Source of the DNA: an uncultured Actinomycetes bacterium
GTDB lineage: Bacteria > Actinomycetota > Actinomycetes > Mycobacteriales > Nakamurellaceae
Direction: 5' to 3'
Length of the DNA: 33,624 nt
Assembly: GCA_937926105.1 (NCBI GenBank)
Contig: CALANS010000132.1
Coordinates: 1-33,624, forward strand
Numbering within the stretch: position 1 is the first letter of the stretch; each line of letters opens with the position of its first letter. Below, piece after piece: positions 1-8,051 of the stretch. The position numbers were made by a program, and so were the translations under genes. The notes beneath the pieces are model-generated. The model ran no database searches. It worked only from the letters and a program-made list of their open reading frames with translations, and was not told where the DNA came from.

Positions 1-154
1 GAACAGCTGACCCGCACGGTGTCGAGAAACTCCACCACCCAGCGGGACGCCACCGTTGCGGGGTCGCATTGAGCTCCGTTCCGCACGTGAGTGTCCTGCA
101 TCCTGGTGCAGGTGACTCGGAACGGCACCAGGGATCATCGACCCGGAGTGCTCG
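1..154. other. Left-edge stretch, possible gene end
   Basis: The first 72 bases are open in plus frame 1 and close with TGA at 70-72, so they could be the last 23 codons of a gene entering from the left. The minus strand is also open across positions 1-55, so the direction is undecided. No family is recognisable from so few residues. The rest up to 154 holds only a short hairpin, listed separately. Confidence 0.2.
95..112 (-). terminator. Hairpin downstream of the DUF1295 gene
   Basis: CCTGCA (95-100) and TGCAGG (107-112) form a perfect 6-bp stem around a 6-base loop, 43 bases past the stop of the minus-strand DUF1295 gene. No T tract follows, which is common for high-GC actinobacterial terminators, so the call is tentative. 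Confidence 0.3.
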
Positions 155-952
155 TCACAGGCTCTTCGGTGGCCGGGGCAAGAAGAACGACACGCGTCGT
201 TGGTATGCGGCGTAGTCGGCGTCGCCGTCTCGAAGCTTCTCGGCGGGTTTGGCGCCACTGCCGAAGACCAGCAGCCAGGTGATGGCGGCCGGCGAGACGA
301 CGGTCCACCAAGCCTTGCGGGGGGCGGCCGCCAGATACACGCCCCACCACAGGGCTGCATCACCGAGGTAGTTGGGGTGTCGGGAGTAGGACCACAGTCC
401 GCGGTCCATGACCGGACCGTGCTGCGGATCCTTCTTCCAGTTCGCCTTCTGCCGGTCGGCGGCGGCTTCGGTGATGCCTCCGGCGGCGATAAGCGCCGCG
501 CCTAGAGTCGCCGCTATGGTGTCGATGGCGCTGGTCCTGGTGCTGTTGTCGCGAGCCGCGGCGTTGGCCTGCAGTGGGAGGGAGATCAGCCATTGCAGGG
601 CGCCTTGCAGGACGAAGACCTTGACGACCTTCTTGGCGGTTCCGGCTCCGTCGAGCATGCGCTGGTAGCGGGGATCTTCGCCTCGGCCTGCGCCGGCGTG
701 GTGCACATGGACGGCAAGGCGGGTGGCCCAGGCGCCGACGCTGCCGGCGAGTAGCCACCGCCGGGCGGGCCTGCCGTGGCCCAGCAGAGCGGATGTGGCA
801 GCGATCCCAGCGATGCCCGGTCCCCAGGCGACGTCGACGACGTTGACCCGTCCGGCGCGGCGGGAGGCGAGCCAGGCCGCGAGTTGCGTGGTGGCGGCGA
901 CGCCCGCTGCCGCGCCGGTGATACGTCGAAATCGCGTGACGGAGCGGTTCAT
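155..952 (-). CDS. DUF1295 (steroid 5-alpha-reductase-like) membrane protein
   Basis: A 265-residue multi-span membrane protein. The C-terminal half carries the hallmark of the DUF1295/isoprenylcysteine methyltransferase/steroid reductase fold: a GLWSYSRHPNYLGD block followed by WWGVYL and a final YAAYQRRV-type segment near the terminus. Families of this fold act on lipids or sterols in the membrane with NADPH or SAM, but the substrate here is unknown. I placed the start at the ATG at 952 (MNRSVTRF), which has AAGGGG about 11 bases upstream; an in-frame start at 985 would only add a polar stretch. It is divergent from the TspO gene with 125 bp between them. A DUF1295 protein (Rv0446c) sits beside sigK in M. 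tuberculosis as I recall, so its presence in the same window as sigK, amine oxidase and DUF1365 genes is notable. Confidence 0.85.
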   Translation of the reverse strand: MNRSVTRFRRITGAAAGVAATTQLAAWLASRRAGRVNVVDVAWGPGIAGIAATSALLGHGRPARRWLLAGSVGAWATRLAVHVHHAGAGRGEDPRYQRMLDGAGTAKKVVKVFVLQGALQWLISLPLQANAAARDNSTRTSAIDTIAATLGAALIAAGGITEAAADRQKANWKKDPQHGPVMDRGLWSYSRHPNYLGDAALWWGVYLAAAPRKAWWTVVSPAAITWLLVFGSGAKPAEKLRDGDADYAAYQRRVSFFLPRPPKSL

Positions 953-1077
953 GGATTGATCATCCCCTTGATCGGTGGTCCACAATCGCGACGGCGTTGC
1001 CCAATCGCCTTGATGGTGTGGTGCGACGTTGGCGTGCGATCAGGTTCACCGCCGTTCCTTGCGGGTACGACGGTTGT

Positions 1078-1539
1078 GTGACGATTCGCGAGGTGTTGAC
1101 GGCTTGGGGTCCGCCCGTGGTCGCCGGCGTTGTCGGTTCGTCCGGCAGTCGGCGTGCGCCGAACGTGTATGCGCGATTGGAGAAGCCGGTTTGGGCTCCG
1201 CCGGCGTGGCTGTTCGGACCGGTGTGGACGGCGTTGTACGCCTCGATCGGCGTCGCCGGTCGGCGGATGGTGCGGGACGCGGTGCCGGCTCGGCTGTGGG
1301 GGCTGCATGGCGGGCAGCTGCTGCTCAACGCGGCATGGCCGTGGGTGTTCTTCACGGTGCGCGACAAGCGGGCGTCCCTCACGGTCATCGCAATGCTGGA
1401 TGCGGTGCTGGCCGCCGAGATCGCCGCCCTGGCGCCCCGAGGTCGGCTCGCGGCGTCCGCGCTCGCGCCGTATCTGGGTTGGTCGCTGTTCGCGACCGCG
1501 CTGAATGCGCGGGTCAGCGATCCGGGGGAGCCGAGGTAG
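1078..1539 (+). CDS. TspO/MBR family tryptophan-rich sensory protein
   Basis: A 153-residue protein with five hydrophobic segments, the usual TspO size. Family signatures are visible: KPVWAPPAWLFGPVWTALY near residues 40-58, then LLLNAAWPWVFF and a terminal APYLGWSLFATALN. TspO proteins bind tetrapyrroles and are tied to porphyrin and oxidative-stress responses. I chose the GTG at 1078 because residues before it in the open frame are arginine-rich and unlike the family, although no clear ribosome binding site is seen. It is convergent with the hydrolase gene and divergent from the DUF1295 gene. The presence of a tetrapyrrole-linked protein near a photolyase fits a light/stress theme, which is inference. 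Confidence 0.85.
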   Translation: MTIREVLTAWGPPVVAGVVGSSGSRRAPNVYARLEKPVWAPPAWLFGPVWTALYASIGVAGRRMVRDAVPARLWGLHGGQLLLNAAWPWVFFTVRDKRASLTVIAMLDAVLAAEIAALAPRGRLAASALAPYLGWSLFATALNARVSDPGEPR

Positions 1540-1540
1540 T

Positions 1541-1557
1541 GTCGCGCGTCGTGCGAC
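1541..1557. terminator. Hairpin between convergent genes
   Basis: GTCGC (1541-1545) and GCGAC (1553-1557) flank a 7-base loop directly after the TspO stop. A second small stem (GTGCC/GGCAC) lies near 1595-1612. Together they may end transcripts from both convergent genes; no T tract is present. Confidence 0.3.
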
Positions 1558-1629
1558 GGGTCCTCGCCGACGCTGCGCGAGTTGCCGCTCGACAGTGCCA
1601 CATCTCGGGCACGACCCAGATCCGTAGTC

Positions 1630-2388
1630 TCAGAGCACATAGCTGCCTGGCGTGGTCAGGGCGCGTGCCACCAGGTACGCCGCACGGCTACGGTTCGGTC
1701 GCCACCTTCGACCGGGTTCCGAGTCGATGGGCAGGCTCAGTGCCGCGTAGTCGGCCGCGAGCCGGTCAAAGACCGGGAAGCGACGCAGCATGGCATGGTC
1801 CCCGTGGCGCACCGAGATGACACTCACGGCGGCACCGACGCTGCGGGCTTGCGTGGCGTACCTCTCGGAGGCTGGTGCGCTCGTGACGCTGTCGTGCTGT
1901 CCGTGAACGATCAAGGTGTGCCGGCCGCGCAACTGCCGGACATGTTCGTCACCGGAGAGCCACGGCGCGAGCGCCACGACGGAGACGACACCCGCGTGGC
2001 CGGCGGCCGCGAGCGCGACCGAACCACCCAGCGAATGCCCGACCAGGCACACCGGCGGGCCGGCGAACCGCTGCTGGATTCGGCGTAGCGCCCAGTGGAT
2101 GTCACGCAGTGGATCGTTCCCGAAGCCCCTCGTGGCGTTGATCAGTCGCAGCACTGCGACATGCCGGTTGGTGCGGGCGATCCACCGCGCGAGCGGAACG
2201 GTCCGCAGCACGGATGGTTGCAGCAGGCCGACCGGCTGCGAGCCGTCGCCGCCGCCGCCGTGCAACACCAGCACGACCGCCCGCGGATCTCGCGGGCGAC
2301 GCGCGTAGAGCAGCCGGGGATGGGGCGGTCGCGGCGCCGTCCGATCCGCGGTAGCGACCGCTTCGTCGGCGCGGTGGTGGCAGTTCAT
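1630..2388 (-). CDS. Alpha/beta hydrolase (dienelactone hydrolase/esterase-like)
   Basis: A 252-residue single-domain alpha/beta hydrolase. The likely oxyanion-hole motif LHGGGGDG lies at about residues 42-49. The nucleophile elbow GHSLGG puts the catalytic serine at 119; Asp166 (HGQHD) and His198 (GDHAM) are well placed to complete the triad. There is no signal peptide, so it is probably cytosolic. The ATG at 2388 overlaps the TGA of the MMPL gene (ATGA), which decides the start against a longer frame reaching 2457 and implies translational coupling. Being the third gene of an SRPBCC-MMPL-hydrolase operon, it may process a lipid or ester handled by the transporter. The substrate cannot be read from the sequence. 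Confidence 0.8.
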   Translation of the reverse strand: MNCHHRADEAVATADRTAPRPPHPRLLYARRPRDPRAVVLVLHGGGGDGSQPVGLLQPSVLRTVPLARWIARTNRHVAVLRLINATRGFGNDPLRDIHWALRRIQQRFAGPPVCLVGHSLGGSVALAAAGHAGVVSVVALAPWLSGDEHVRQLRGRHTLIVHGQHDSVTSAPASERYATQARSVGAAVSVISVRHGDHAMLRRFPVFDRLAADYAALSLPIDSEPGRRWRPNRSRAAYLVARALTTPGSYVL

Positions 2389-4655
2389 GACACTCGCCGC
2401 GCTGGCGTTGCCCGCTCGCCGGGCTGGTGGCCGGCGCGCATCAGGCGTGAGGGCCACCAGGTGCGGCGGTCGAGGTCGATCACGGCGGCGGGCACGAGCA
2501 GGGTGCGCACCACCAGGGTGTCCAGTAGCACTCCGAACGCAACGATGAAGGCGATCTGGGCGAGGAAGAGCAGGGGGATGACGGCGAGTGCGGCGAATGT
2601 GGCGGCGAGTACGACGCCGGCCGAAGTGATCACTCCGCCGGTCAGGGCCAGCGCCCTGCGGGTGCCATCCCTCGTCCCGGACCGGATGGTTTCCTCGCGC
2701 ACTCTGGTCATCAGGAAGATGTTGTAGTCGATGCCGAGGGCGACGAGAAAGACGAACCCGAACAGCGGCACGGAGGGATCGGCGCCGGGGAAGTGGAACA
2801 GGTGGTTGAACACCAGGGCGGTGATTCCCATGGTGGCGGCGAAGGAGAGCACCACGGTGGCGATCAACACCAAGGGGGCGATCAGTGCCCGCAGCAGCAG
2901 GGCGAGGATCAGGAAGATCACGACGAGCACGATCGGGATGATCACCGTGCGGTCGCGTTCGGAGGTCTGTTGGGTGTCGAGTTGGATGGCGGTCTGGCCG
3001 CCGACGAGGGCGTCCGCGCCGGGCACGGCGTGTACGGCCTTCCGGAGCCTGGCGACGGTGGTGACTGCTTGTTCGGAGCCCGCGGGTGCGCTGAGGACGG
3101 CCTGGATCTCGGTCCTACCGTCGACGACTGTGGGTTGGCCGTCCCGGCCGGCCAGCGTGCTGACCTGGGCCACGCCGGGGATCTTCGCGGCGGCCTGGAC
3201 CTGGGGTGCGGCGTCGGCGTTGGCGATGATCACGGTCGGGTTGCCGCTGCCGCCGGGGAAGTGTTCGGCGAGCAGGTTCTGCCCGGCGACCGCGTCGACG
3301 GGCCGCAGGAACGTCGCGGATTGCGACGTTCCTTGCGCGCGTAGCTGCGGCAGGAAGGCGGCGAAGATCAACAGTGCGATGCCGGTGACGATCCACACGG
3401 TGCGGGGCCGGTGGGTGATGCGGGCCGCGAGGGCTGCCCACCAGCCGCGGGTCTCGGGATGCTGCGATCCGTGGGCGGGCCGGAGCGGCCAGAACGCGCC
3501 GCGGCCGATCAGCGCCAGGATCGCGGGCAGGAACGTCATCGAGGCCAGGAATGCGGCGGCGATCCCGATGGCGGCGACGGGGCCTAGGCTGCGGTTGGAG
3601 TTCAGGTCGGAGAACAGCAGGCACAGCACCCCCAGGATGACGGTGCCGGCGGATGCGGCGATGGGTTCGAGGGTGGCCCGCCACGCGAGTCGCATCGCGG
3701 CGACGCGGTCGGGGGTGTCGCGGAGTTGTTCCCGGAATCGGGATACCAGCAGCAGGGCGTAGTCGGTGGCTGCGCCGAAGACCAGGATGAACAGGATTCC
3801 TTGGCTCTGGCCGTTCAGGGTCAGCACGTCCGTGTCGGCGAGCACGTACACGGCCAGGCTGGCCAGGCCGAGCGCGAACACCGCGGACAGCAACACGATC
3901 AGCGGCAGCAGCACGCTGCGATAGACCACCACGAGGATCAGCACGACCACCGCGGCTGCGACGAGCAGCAGCAGGCCGTCGATGCCGGCGAAGGCGGTCA
4001 CCAGGTCGGCGATCAACCCGGCTGGCCCGGTGACCAGCACCGTCAGACCGGCCGGTGCGCCGGTCAGGTCGTGGCGCATGGCGTCGACGGTGTCGCCGGC
4101 GGCGGCGGAGTCGCTGATCGGGACGAACACTTGCAGGGCCTTGCCGTCTTTCGACGGGATCGGAGGGGACACCGAGCGTGCATCGACGTGCGGCAGTTGC
4201 TGGATCCGGTGCAGGGCGGCCGCGAGGAACTCGCGGTCCGCCGGGGTGATCCCGCCGTCGCGGGCGGCGATGATCACCGCAGGCAGATCCTGCGAGGTAG
4301 AGAACGCTCGTTGTTCGGCCTGCACGCGGGTGGATTCCGCCGACGAGGGCAGGAACGAGGCGCTGTCGTTGCTCGCGACGCTGCTGAGCTTGCCGGCGAA
4401 GGGACCGCCGATACCGCCCACTGCCAGCCACACCACCACCAGCAGTGCGGGTAACAGCAGCCGCAGCTTCCGCGGACGCCGTGGCGACCGCTCCGGGGCT
4501 GCCCCGAAGTCTTCCTGGGCGTGGCTGCCCGGTTCGCCTTCGTCACCGACTACGTCATCTGTCATGGCCACCTCCGTCGCGTCGCCCGCGTTGTCGCCCG
4601 CGCTCGAAGCGCCAGGCTGATCGGTGCGGCCGGGGCGACGCTGCCGTCGAGTCAT
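2385..4655 (-). CDS. MMPL-family (RND) lipid transporter
   Basis: A 756-residue RND-superfamily exporter with the classic duplicated layout: a cytosolic N-tail, one helix at about 67-84, a large extracytoplasmic loop, a block of five helices, then the same pattern repeated. The MMPL signature appears in both halves, FGAATDYALLLVSRFRE at about 293-309 and GIDYNIFLMTRVREE at about 641-655; the Asp-Tyr pairs are the proton-relay residues of MmpL proteins. Such proteins move lipids or lipid-linked metabolites across the plasma membrane by proton antiport. The start at 4655 overlaps the SRPBCC stop by ATGA; M31 at 4565 is an alternative. No MmpS partner is in the window. Actinobacterial MMPL genes occur in mycolic-lipid loci and in carotenoid clusters beside a MarR regulator, so the cargo is open. 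Confidence 0.93.
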   Translation of the reverse strand: MTRRQRRPGRTDQPGASSAGDNAGDATEVAMTDDVVGDEGEPGSHAQEDFGAAPERSPRRPRKLRLLLPALLVVVWLAVGGIGGPFAGKLSSVASNDSASFLPSSAESTRVQAEQRAFSTSQDLPAVIIAARDGGITPADREFLAAALHRIQQLPHVDARSVSPPIPSKDGKALQVFVPISDSAAAGDTVDAMRHDLTGAPAGLTVLVTGPAGLIADLVTAFAGIDGLLLLVAAAVVVLILVVVYRSVLLPLIVLLSAVFALGLASLAVYVLADTDVLTLNGQSQGILFILVFGAATDYALLLVSRFREQLRDTPDRVAAMRLAWRATLEPIAASAGTVILGVLCLLFSDLNSNRSLGPVAAIGIAAAFLASMTFLPAILALIGRGAFWPLRPAHGSQHPETRGWWAALAARITHRPRTVWIVTGIALLIFAAFLPQLRAQGTSQSATFLRPVDAVAGQNLLAEHFPGGSGNPTVIIANADAAPQVQAAAKIPGVAQVSTLAGRDGQPTVVDGRTEIQAVLSAPAGSEQAVTTVARLRKAVHAVPGADALVGGQTAIQLDTQQTSERDRTVIIPIVLVVIFLILALLLRALIAPLVLIATVVLSFAATMGITALVFNHLFHFPGADPSVPLFGFVFLVALGIDYNIFLMTRVREETIRSGTRDGTRRALALTGGVITSAGVVLAATFAALAVIPLLFLAQIAFIVAFGVLLDTLVVRTLLVPAAVIDLDRRTWWPSRLMRAGHQPGERATPARRVS

Positions 4656-5101
4656 GATCTTGCCGAGCGATTCGCGTCGAGATCGGCGAGCAGTTCCAGG
4701 GTCTTCGTCATACCCTCACGATTCCGCCGCGGGAAGCCCATGATGGCGAGCAGCGCTCGGTTCCACACGCGGGTGGCGTCCCATTGTTCCGTGACAAGGG
4801 TTCCGCCCATCTCGCCCTCGAAGAGGTAGCGCCAGATGTGGCCGTTGAAGTGCCGCCAGGCGATTCGGTGTGGCTCGTCGAACTCGATCACGGTGTTGGT
4901 GACCCGGTAACGGGCGCCGAGTTTCATGTCCATGCCGAACGTCGCGCCCAGCGAGAGCCGTGCCGGGTTGCCCGGCAACACCGCGCGGACGCTCCCAGAG
5001 CCGTCGATCACCGGGTGCTGGGCCGGGTCGGCGACGAGGTCGAACAACCGGTCCGGCGGCGCGTCGATGTGTCGCTGGACCGAGACCACGTAGCACGTCA
5101 T
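4652..5101 (-). CDS. SRPBCC family (polyketide cyclase/START-like) protein
   Basis: A 149-residue SRPBCC fold protein. It opens with the typical first strand and helix (VSVQRHIDAPPDRLFDLVADPAQHP), has a middle strand pair around YRVTNTVIEFDEPHRIAWRH, and ends in the long C-terminal helix with KTLELLADLDAN. Proteins of this family have a deep hydrophobic pocket for lipids, polyketides or other hydrophobic ligands; no catalytic residues can be assigned. A GGAGAAG ribosome site lies just upstream of the ATG. It is the first gene of the coupled operon with the MMPL transporter and hydrolase, so a role in binding or modifying the transported lipid is a reasonable inference. The photolyase gene ends 60 bp upstream on the same strand, so read-through is possible. 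Confidence 0.85.
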   Translation of the reverse strand: MTCYVVSVQRHIDAPPDRLFDLVADPAQHPVIDGSGSVRAVLPGNPARLSLGATFGMDMKLGARYRVTNTVIEFDEPHRIAWRHFNGHIWRYLFEGEMGGTLVTEQWDATRVWNRALLAIMGFPRRNREGMTKTLELLADLDANRSARS

Positions 5102-5161
5102 GTCTTCTCCGGATCGGGTCGGCGGGATCTGATGTGGTCGGCAGGATCGGAGGCGGCGCCG

Positions 5162-6517
5162 TCACGGGTTCTTGGCCTGCCGATACGCGTCGAGTGCTGC
5201 CCTGCGCTCGGCGGCGTGGTCGACGATGGGTGCGGGGTAGCCGTTGGGTGGTCCGCCGGGCAGGCGCCCCGGCTGGTGGATCTGCCGGGCGGGGACGGCT
5301 CCCAGTTCCGGTACCCAACGGCGGATGTACTCGCCGGTGGGATCGAAGCGCTCGCTCTGGGTGGTCGGGTTCAGGATGCGATGGAAGGGTGCGGCGTCGG
5401 TTCCGGTACCGGCCACCCACTGCCAGCCGTGCTGGTTGTTGGCGAGGTCCCCGTCCGCCAGCAGACGCATGAAATGCCGGGCACCGCGGATCCAGTCGAT
5501 ATGCAAGTCCTTGACAAGGAACGACGCGGTGACCATGCGGACCCGGTTATGCATCCACCCGGTGGCGGCAAGTTGGCGCATGCCTGCATCCACCAGCGGA
5601 TAGCCTGTGCGGCCGGAGCACCAGGCGGTGAACTGCTCGTCCACGGCCGCCCCGGTGGACCAGGGCAGGTGGTCCATCGCGGGCTGGAAACTTCGGCGTG
5701 CGCTGTGCGGCCAGAAGTGCAGGACGGCGGCGTAGAACTCCCGCCAGGCCAGTTGCCGGGCGAACGCGTCGTCCTGCGCGCCGAGGTCGGCGAGCAGCGT
5801 GCGCGGATGGATGGTGCCGAACTTCAGGTGCACGGACAATTGCGAGGTGCTGTCCATGGCCGGCGTGTTGCGGTGCGATGCGTAGCAGCGTAGTCGGTCG
5901 TCGCGAAACCGGTGCCAGAGTGCGGTAGCCGCAGCTTCTCCGGCTTCGGGCAATTCCAGGTCCGCTGCCGCGGCGGGATCGTCCGGGATTGGCTCGCCGC
6001 CGGCGTGGTGCCATCGCGTGTCAGGGGGCAACGCCGCGGCCGGGCGCCGCCAGCCGTGGCGTCGCCATGCGCGGTAGAACGGGGTGAACACCCGGTATGG
6101 CTCGCAGGTGGCATTGCGGACTCGCCCGGGGGCGATAGCGTACGGAGATCCGGTGCGCACCAGCGCGACGCCCCGCAGGTTGGCTTCCACCGCAGCGTCG
6201 CGGGCGGAGCCGTACGGCCCGAAATCGGCGGCGACGTGCACCTCGGCGGCCCCCACTTCCGCCGACAGCCCCGGTATCTCGGTCGCCGGGTCGCCAGTGC
6301 GCACGGTCAGCATGCCGCCGCGCTCGCGCAACTCTCCATCCAGCGCCCGTAGCGTCCGGTACAGCATGGCCAGGCGTGCCGGGCCGGCAGGCCGGAGCAG
6401 GACGGGGTCCAACACGAACACGGGTAGTACCGGTCCGGCCTGGGCGGCGGCGAGGAGGGCGGGGTTGTCGGCCAGGCGAAGGTCACGGCGGAACCACAAG
6501 ATGGCCGGTGTCGTCAC
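5162..6517 (-). CDS. phr: Deoxyribodipyrimidine photo-lyase, class I
   Basis: A 451-residue flavoprotein of the photolyase/cryptochrome family that uses blue light to split cyclobutane pyrimidine dimers. The N-terminal Rossmann-like antenna domain starts with ILWFRRDLRLADN. The FAD domain shows the family motif TSQLSVHLKFG at about 224-234, the long GYPLVDAGMRQLAATGWMHN segment at about 305-324, and HGWQWVAGTGTDAAPF followed by NPTTQSERFDP at about 363-393, all diagnostic of CPD photolyases. The GTG at 6517 is preceded by GGGAG at suitable spacing. It is divergent from the SRPBCC-epimerase gene, and an operator-like repeat shared with the marR promoter lies between them. Light- or oxidant-inducible expression is therefore plausible but inferred. 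Confidence 0.95.
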   Translation of the reverse strand: MTTPAILWFRRDLRLADNPALLAAAQAGPVLPVFVLDPVLLRPAGPARLAMLYRTLRALDGELRERGGMLTVRTGDPATEIPGLSAEVGAAEVHVAADFGPYGSARDAAVEANLRGVALVRTGSPYAIAPGRVRNATCEPYRVFTPFYRAWRRHGWRRPAAALPPDTRWHHAGGEPIPDDPAAAADLELPEAGEAAATALWHRFRDDRLRCYASHRNTPAMDSTSQLSVHLKFGTIHPRTLLADLGAQDDAFARQLAWREFYAAVLHFWPHSARRSFQPAMDHLPWSTGAAVDEQFTAWCSGRTGYPLVDAGMRQLAATGWMHNRVRMVTASFLVKDLHIDWIRGARHFMRLLADGDLANNQHGWQWVAGTGTDAAPFHRILNPTTQSERFDPTGEYIRRWVPELGAVPARQIHQPGRLPGGPPNGYPAPIVDHAAERRAALDAYRQAKNP

Positions 6518-6610
6518 GGCATCTCCCGTCGCGGACGGCTATCGCCGGATCGCAGGCCCCGACCAAAGGGCGTTGGATCGTTATCCACCATTCCAGGGTA
6601 ACTCGTCATA

Positions 6611-6630
6611 CTAGTAATCTGACAAACTAC
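6611..6630. promoter_or_regulatory. Putative MarR operator, copy 1
   Basis: The sequence CTAGT-N5-GACAAACTA is shared with 11659-11677 in front of the marR gene: 14 of 14 defined positions match at identical spacing. This copy is a less perfect inverted repeat (CTAGTA and AACTAC around 8 bases). It lies between the divergent photolyase and epimerase genes, over a possible -10 (TAATCT, 6615-6620) for the epimerase and a TTGTCA -35-like box for the photolyase. Binding would be expected to affect both genes. Confidence 0.5.
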
Positions 6631-6660
6631 AGAAGCATGTGGTGATCGGAGGGCGCAGGC

Positions 6661-8010
6661 ATGTTCGAACACGTCACGGTGGTGGACGCGGCCGTGGACG
6701 AGGTCTTCGCGTGGCACGGGCGGCCCGGTGCGCTGCGCCGCCTCGCGCCGCCGTGGCAACCGGTCCGGGTGGTCAAGGAAGCTGGGTCGCTGCGGGACGG
6801 GGCCGCGGTGTTGGCGCTGACCGGGGGGCTGCGCTGGGTCGCGACCCACCGCCCCGCCGGCTTCCGCCCGCCGCACGAGTTCGTCGACGAGTTGACGTCG
6901 TGGCCGCTCGCGCCGCTGCTGGGCTGGCGGCATCGGCATCTGTTCGAGGACGACGGAGGCGGGCGCACCCGGATCACCGACCGGGTCGACAGCCGCGTTC
7001 CGGATGCGCTGCTCGGCTCGATGTTCGCCTACCGCGGGCGTCAACTCGCCGGGGACCTGTCCGCGCACCGCCGGGCCAGGGGGCTGCGACCGGAGCCTCT
7101 GACGGTGGCCGTCACCGGCTCCTCCGGCCTCATCGGCACCGCGCTGTGCGCACTCCTGAACACCGGTGGGCATCGGGTGATCCGGTTGCGGCGCCGCCCG
7201 TCTCCGGCGCCGGACACGCGCCAGTGGAACCCCGCCGATCCCGAGCCCGACCTGCTGGACGGCGTGGACGCGCTCGTCCACCTGGCCGGCGCACCGATCG
7301 CCGGCCGGTTCACCGAGGCGCACAAGCGTGAGATCCTCGACAGCCGCGTCGCCCCCACTCTCAGGCTGGCTGAGGTCGCCGCCCGCACGGTGACACCGGA
7401 CGGGGGCGGGCCGCGGTTCGTGTGCGCGTCGGCGGTCGGTCTCTACGGCCCCGACCGGGGCGACGAGATCCTCACCGAGGAGTCCGAACGCGGCGACGGG
7501 TTCCTGGCCGACGTGGTGCAGCAGTGGGAGAACGCCACCGCCGTCGCATCCGACGCCGGGGTGCCGGTGGTGCGGGTGCGTACCGGGATCGTGCAGACCC
7601 CGGCCGGCGGGACACTGCGGCTGCTGCGGCCGCTGTTCGAAGCCGGTCTGGGTGGGCGCCTCGGCGACGGCCGGCAGTGGACCGCCTGGATCGGCCTGGA
7701 CGACCTGCTCGACATCTACCTGCGCGCGATCGTGGACCCGGCGCTGTCCGGCCCGATCAATGCGACCGCCCCGGAGCCCGTCCGCAACGGCGACTACACC
7801 GCCACCCTCGCGCGTGTGCTGCACCGCCCTGCCGTCATCCCCACACCGGCGTTCGGCCCGCAGTTGCTGCTCGGCGCCGAGGGTGCCCGGGAACTCGCGC
7901 TGGCCGGTCAGCGTGCCGTGCCGGCCGCGCTCACCGCAGCCGGGCACGAGTTCCGTTACTGGCGACTCGAACCAGCGCTGCGGCACCTGCTCGGCAGGAC
8001 TCTCGACTGA
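6661..8010 (+). CDS. TIGR01777-type protein: SRPBCC domain fused to NAD(P) epimerase
   Basis: A 449-residue two-domain protein. Residues 1 to about 140 form an SRPBCC domain (MFEHVTVVDAAVDEVFAW at the start, HRHLFEDDGGGRTRITDRV in the middle). Residues 147-449 form a Rossmann domain with the dinucleotide motif VTGSSGLIG at 151-159, the family block VDALVHLAGAPIAGRF, and a C-terminal DUF1731-like helix bundle (FGPQLLLGAEGARELALAGQ). This is the fused form of the YfcH/TIGR01777 epimerases, whose substrate is unknown. GGAGG lies about 10 bases before the ATG. The gene is divergent from the photolyase and probably shares its operator. The pairing of these proteins with photolyases recurs in bacteria as I recall it, so a light-response role is likely but not proven. 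Confidence 0.9.
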   Translation: MFEHVTVVDAAVDEVFAWHGRPGALRRLAPPWQPVRVVKEAGSLRDGAAVLALTGGLRWVATHRPAGFRPPHEFVDELTSWPLAPLLGWRHRHLFEDDGGGRTRITDRVDSRVPDALLGSMFAYRGRQLAGDLSAHRRARGLRPEPLTVAVTGSSGLIGTALCALLNTGGHRVIRLRRRPSPAPDTRQWNPADPEPDLLDGVDALVHLAGAPIAGRFTEAHKREILDSRVAPTLRLAEVAARTVTPDGGGPRFVCASAVGLYGPDRGDEILTEESERGDGFLADVVQQWENATAVASDAGVPVVRVRTGIVQTPAGGTLRLLRPLFEAGLGGRLGDGRQWTAWIGLDDLLDIYLRAIVDPALSGPINATAPEPVRNGDYTATLARVLHRPAVIPTPAFGPQLLLGAEGARELALAGQRAVPAALTAAGHEFRYWRLEPALRHLLGRTLD

Positions 8011-8019
8011 GCCTGCGAT

Positions 8020-8049
8020 CCCGCGGAACCGGAGCACGACGGCCGCGGG
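8020..8049. terminator. Bidirectional terminator hairpin
   Basis: CCCGCGG (8020-8026) and CCGCGGG (8043-8049) form a perfect 7-bp stem in the 41-bp gap between the convergent epimerase and methyltransferase genes. It is the only structure there and could stop transcription from both sides. Confidence 0.4.
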
Positions 8050-8051
8050 CG

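Noticed and set aside
2731..3762. Long plus-strand frames inside the MMPL gene
   Set aside because: Their residue makeup is Arg/Ser/Ala-rich without domain patterns, while the minus strand holds a clear full-length MMPL protein.
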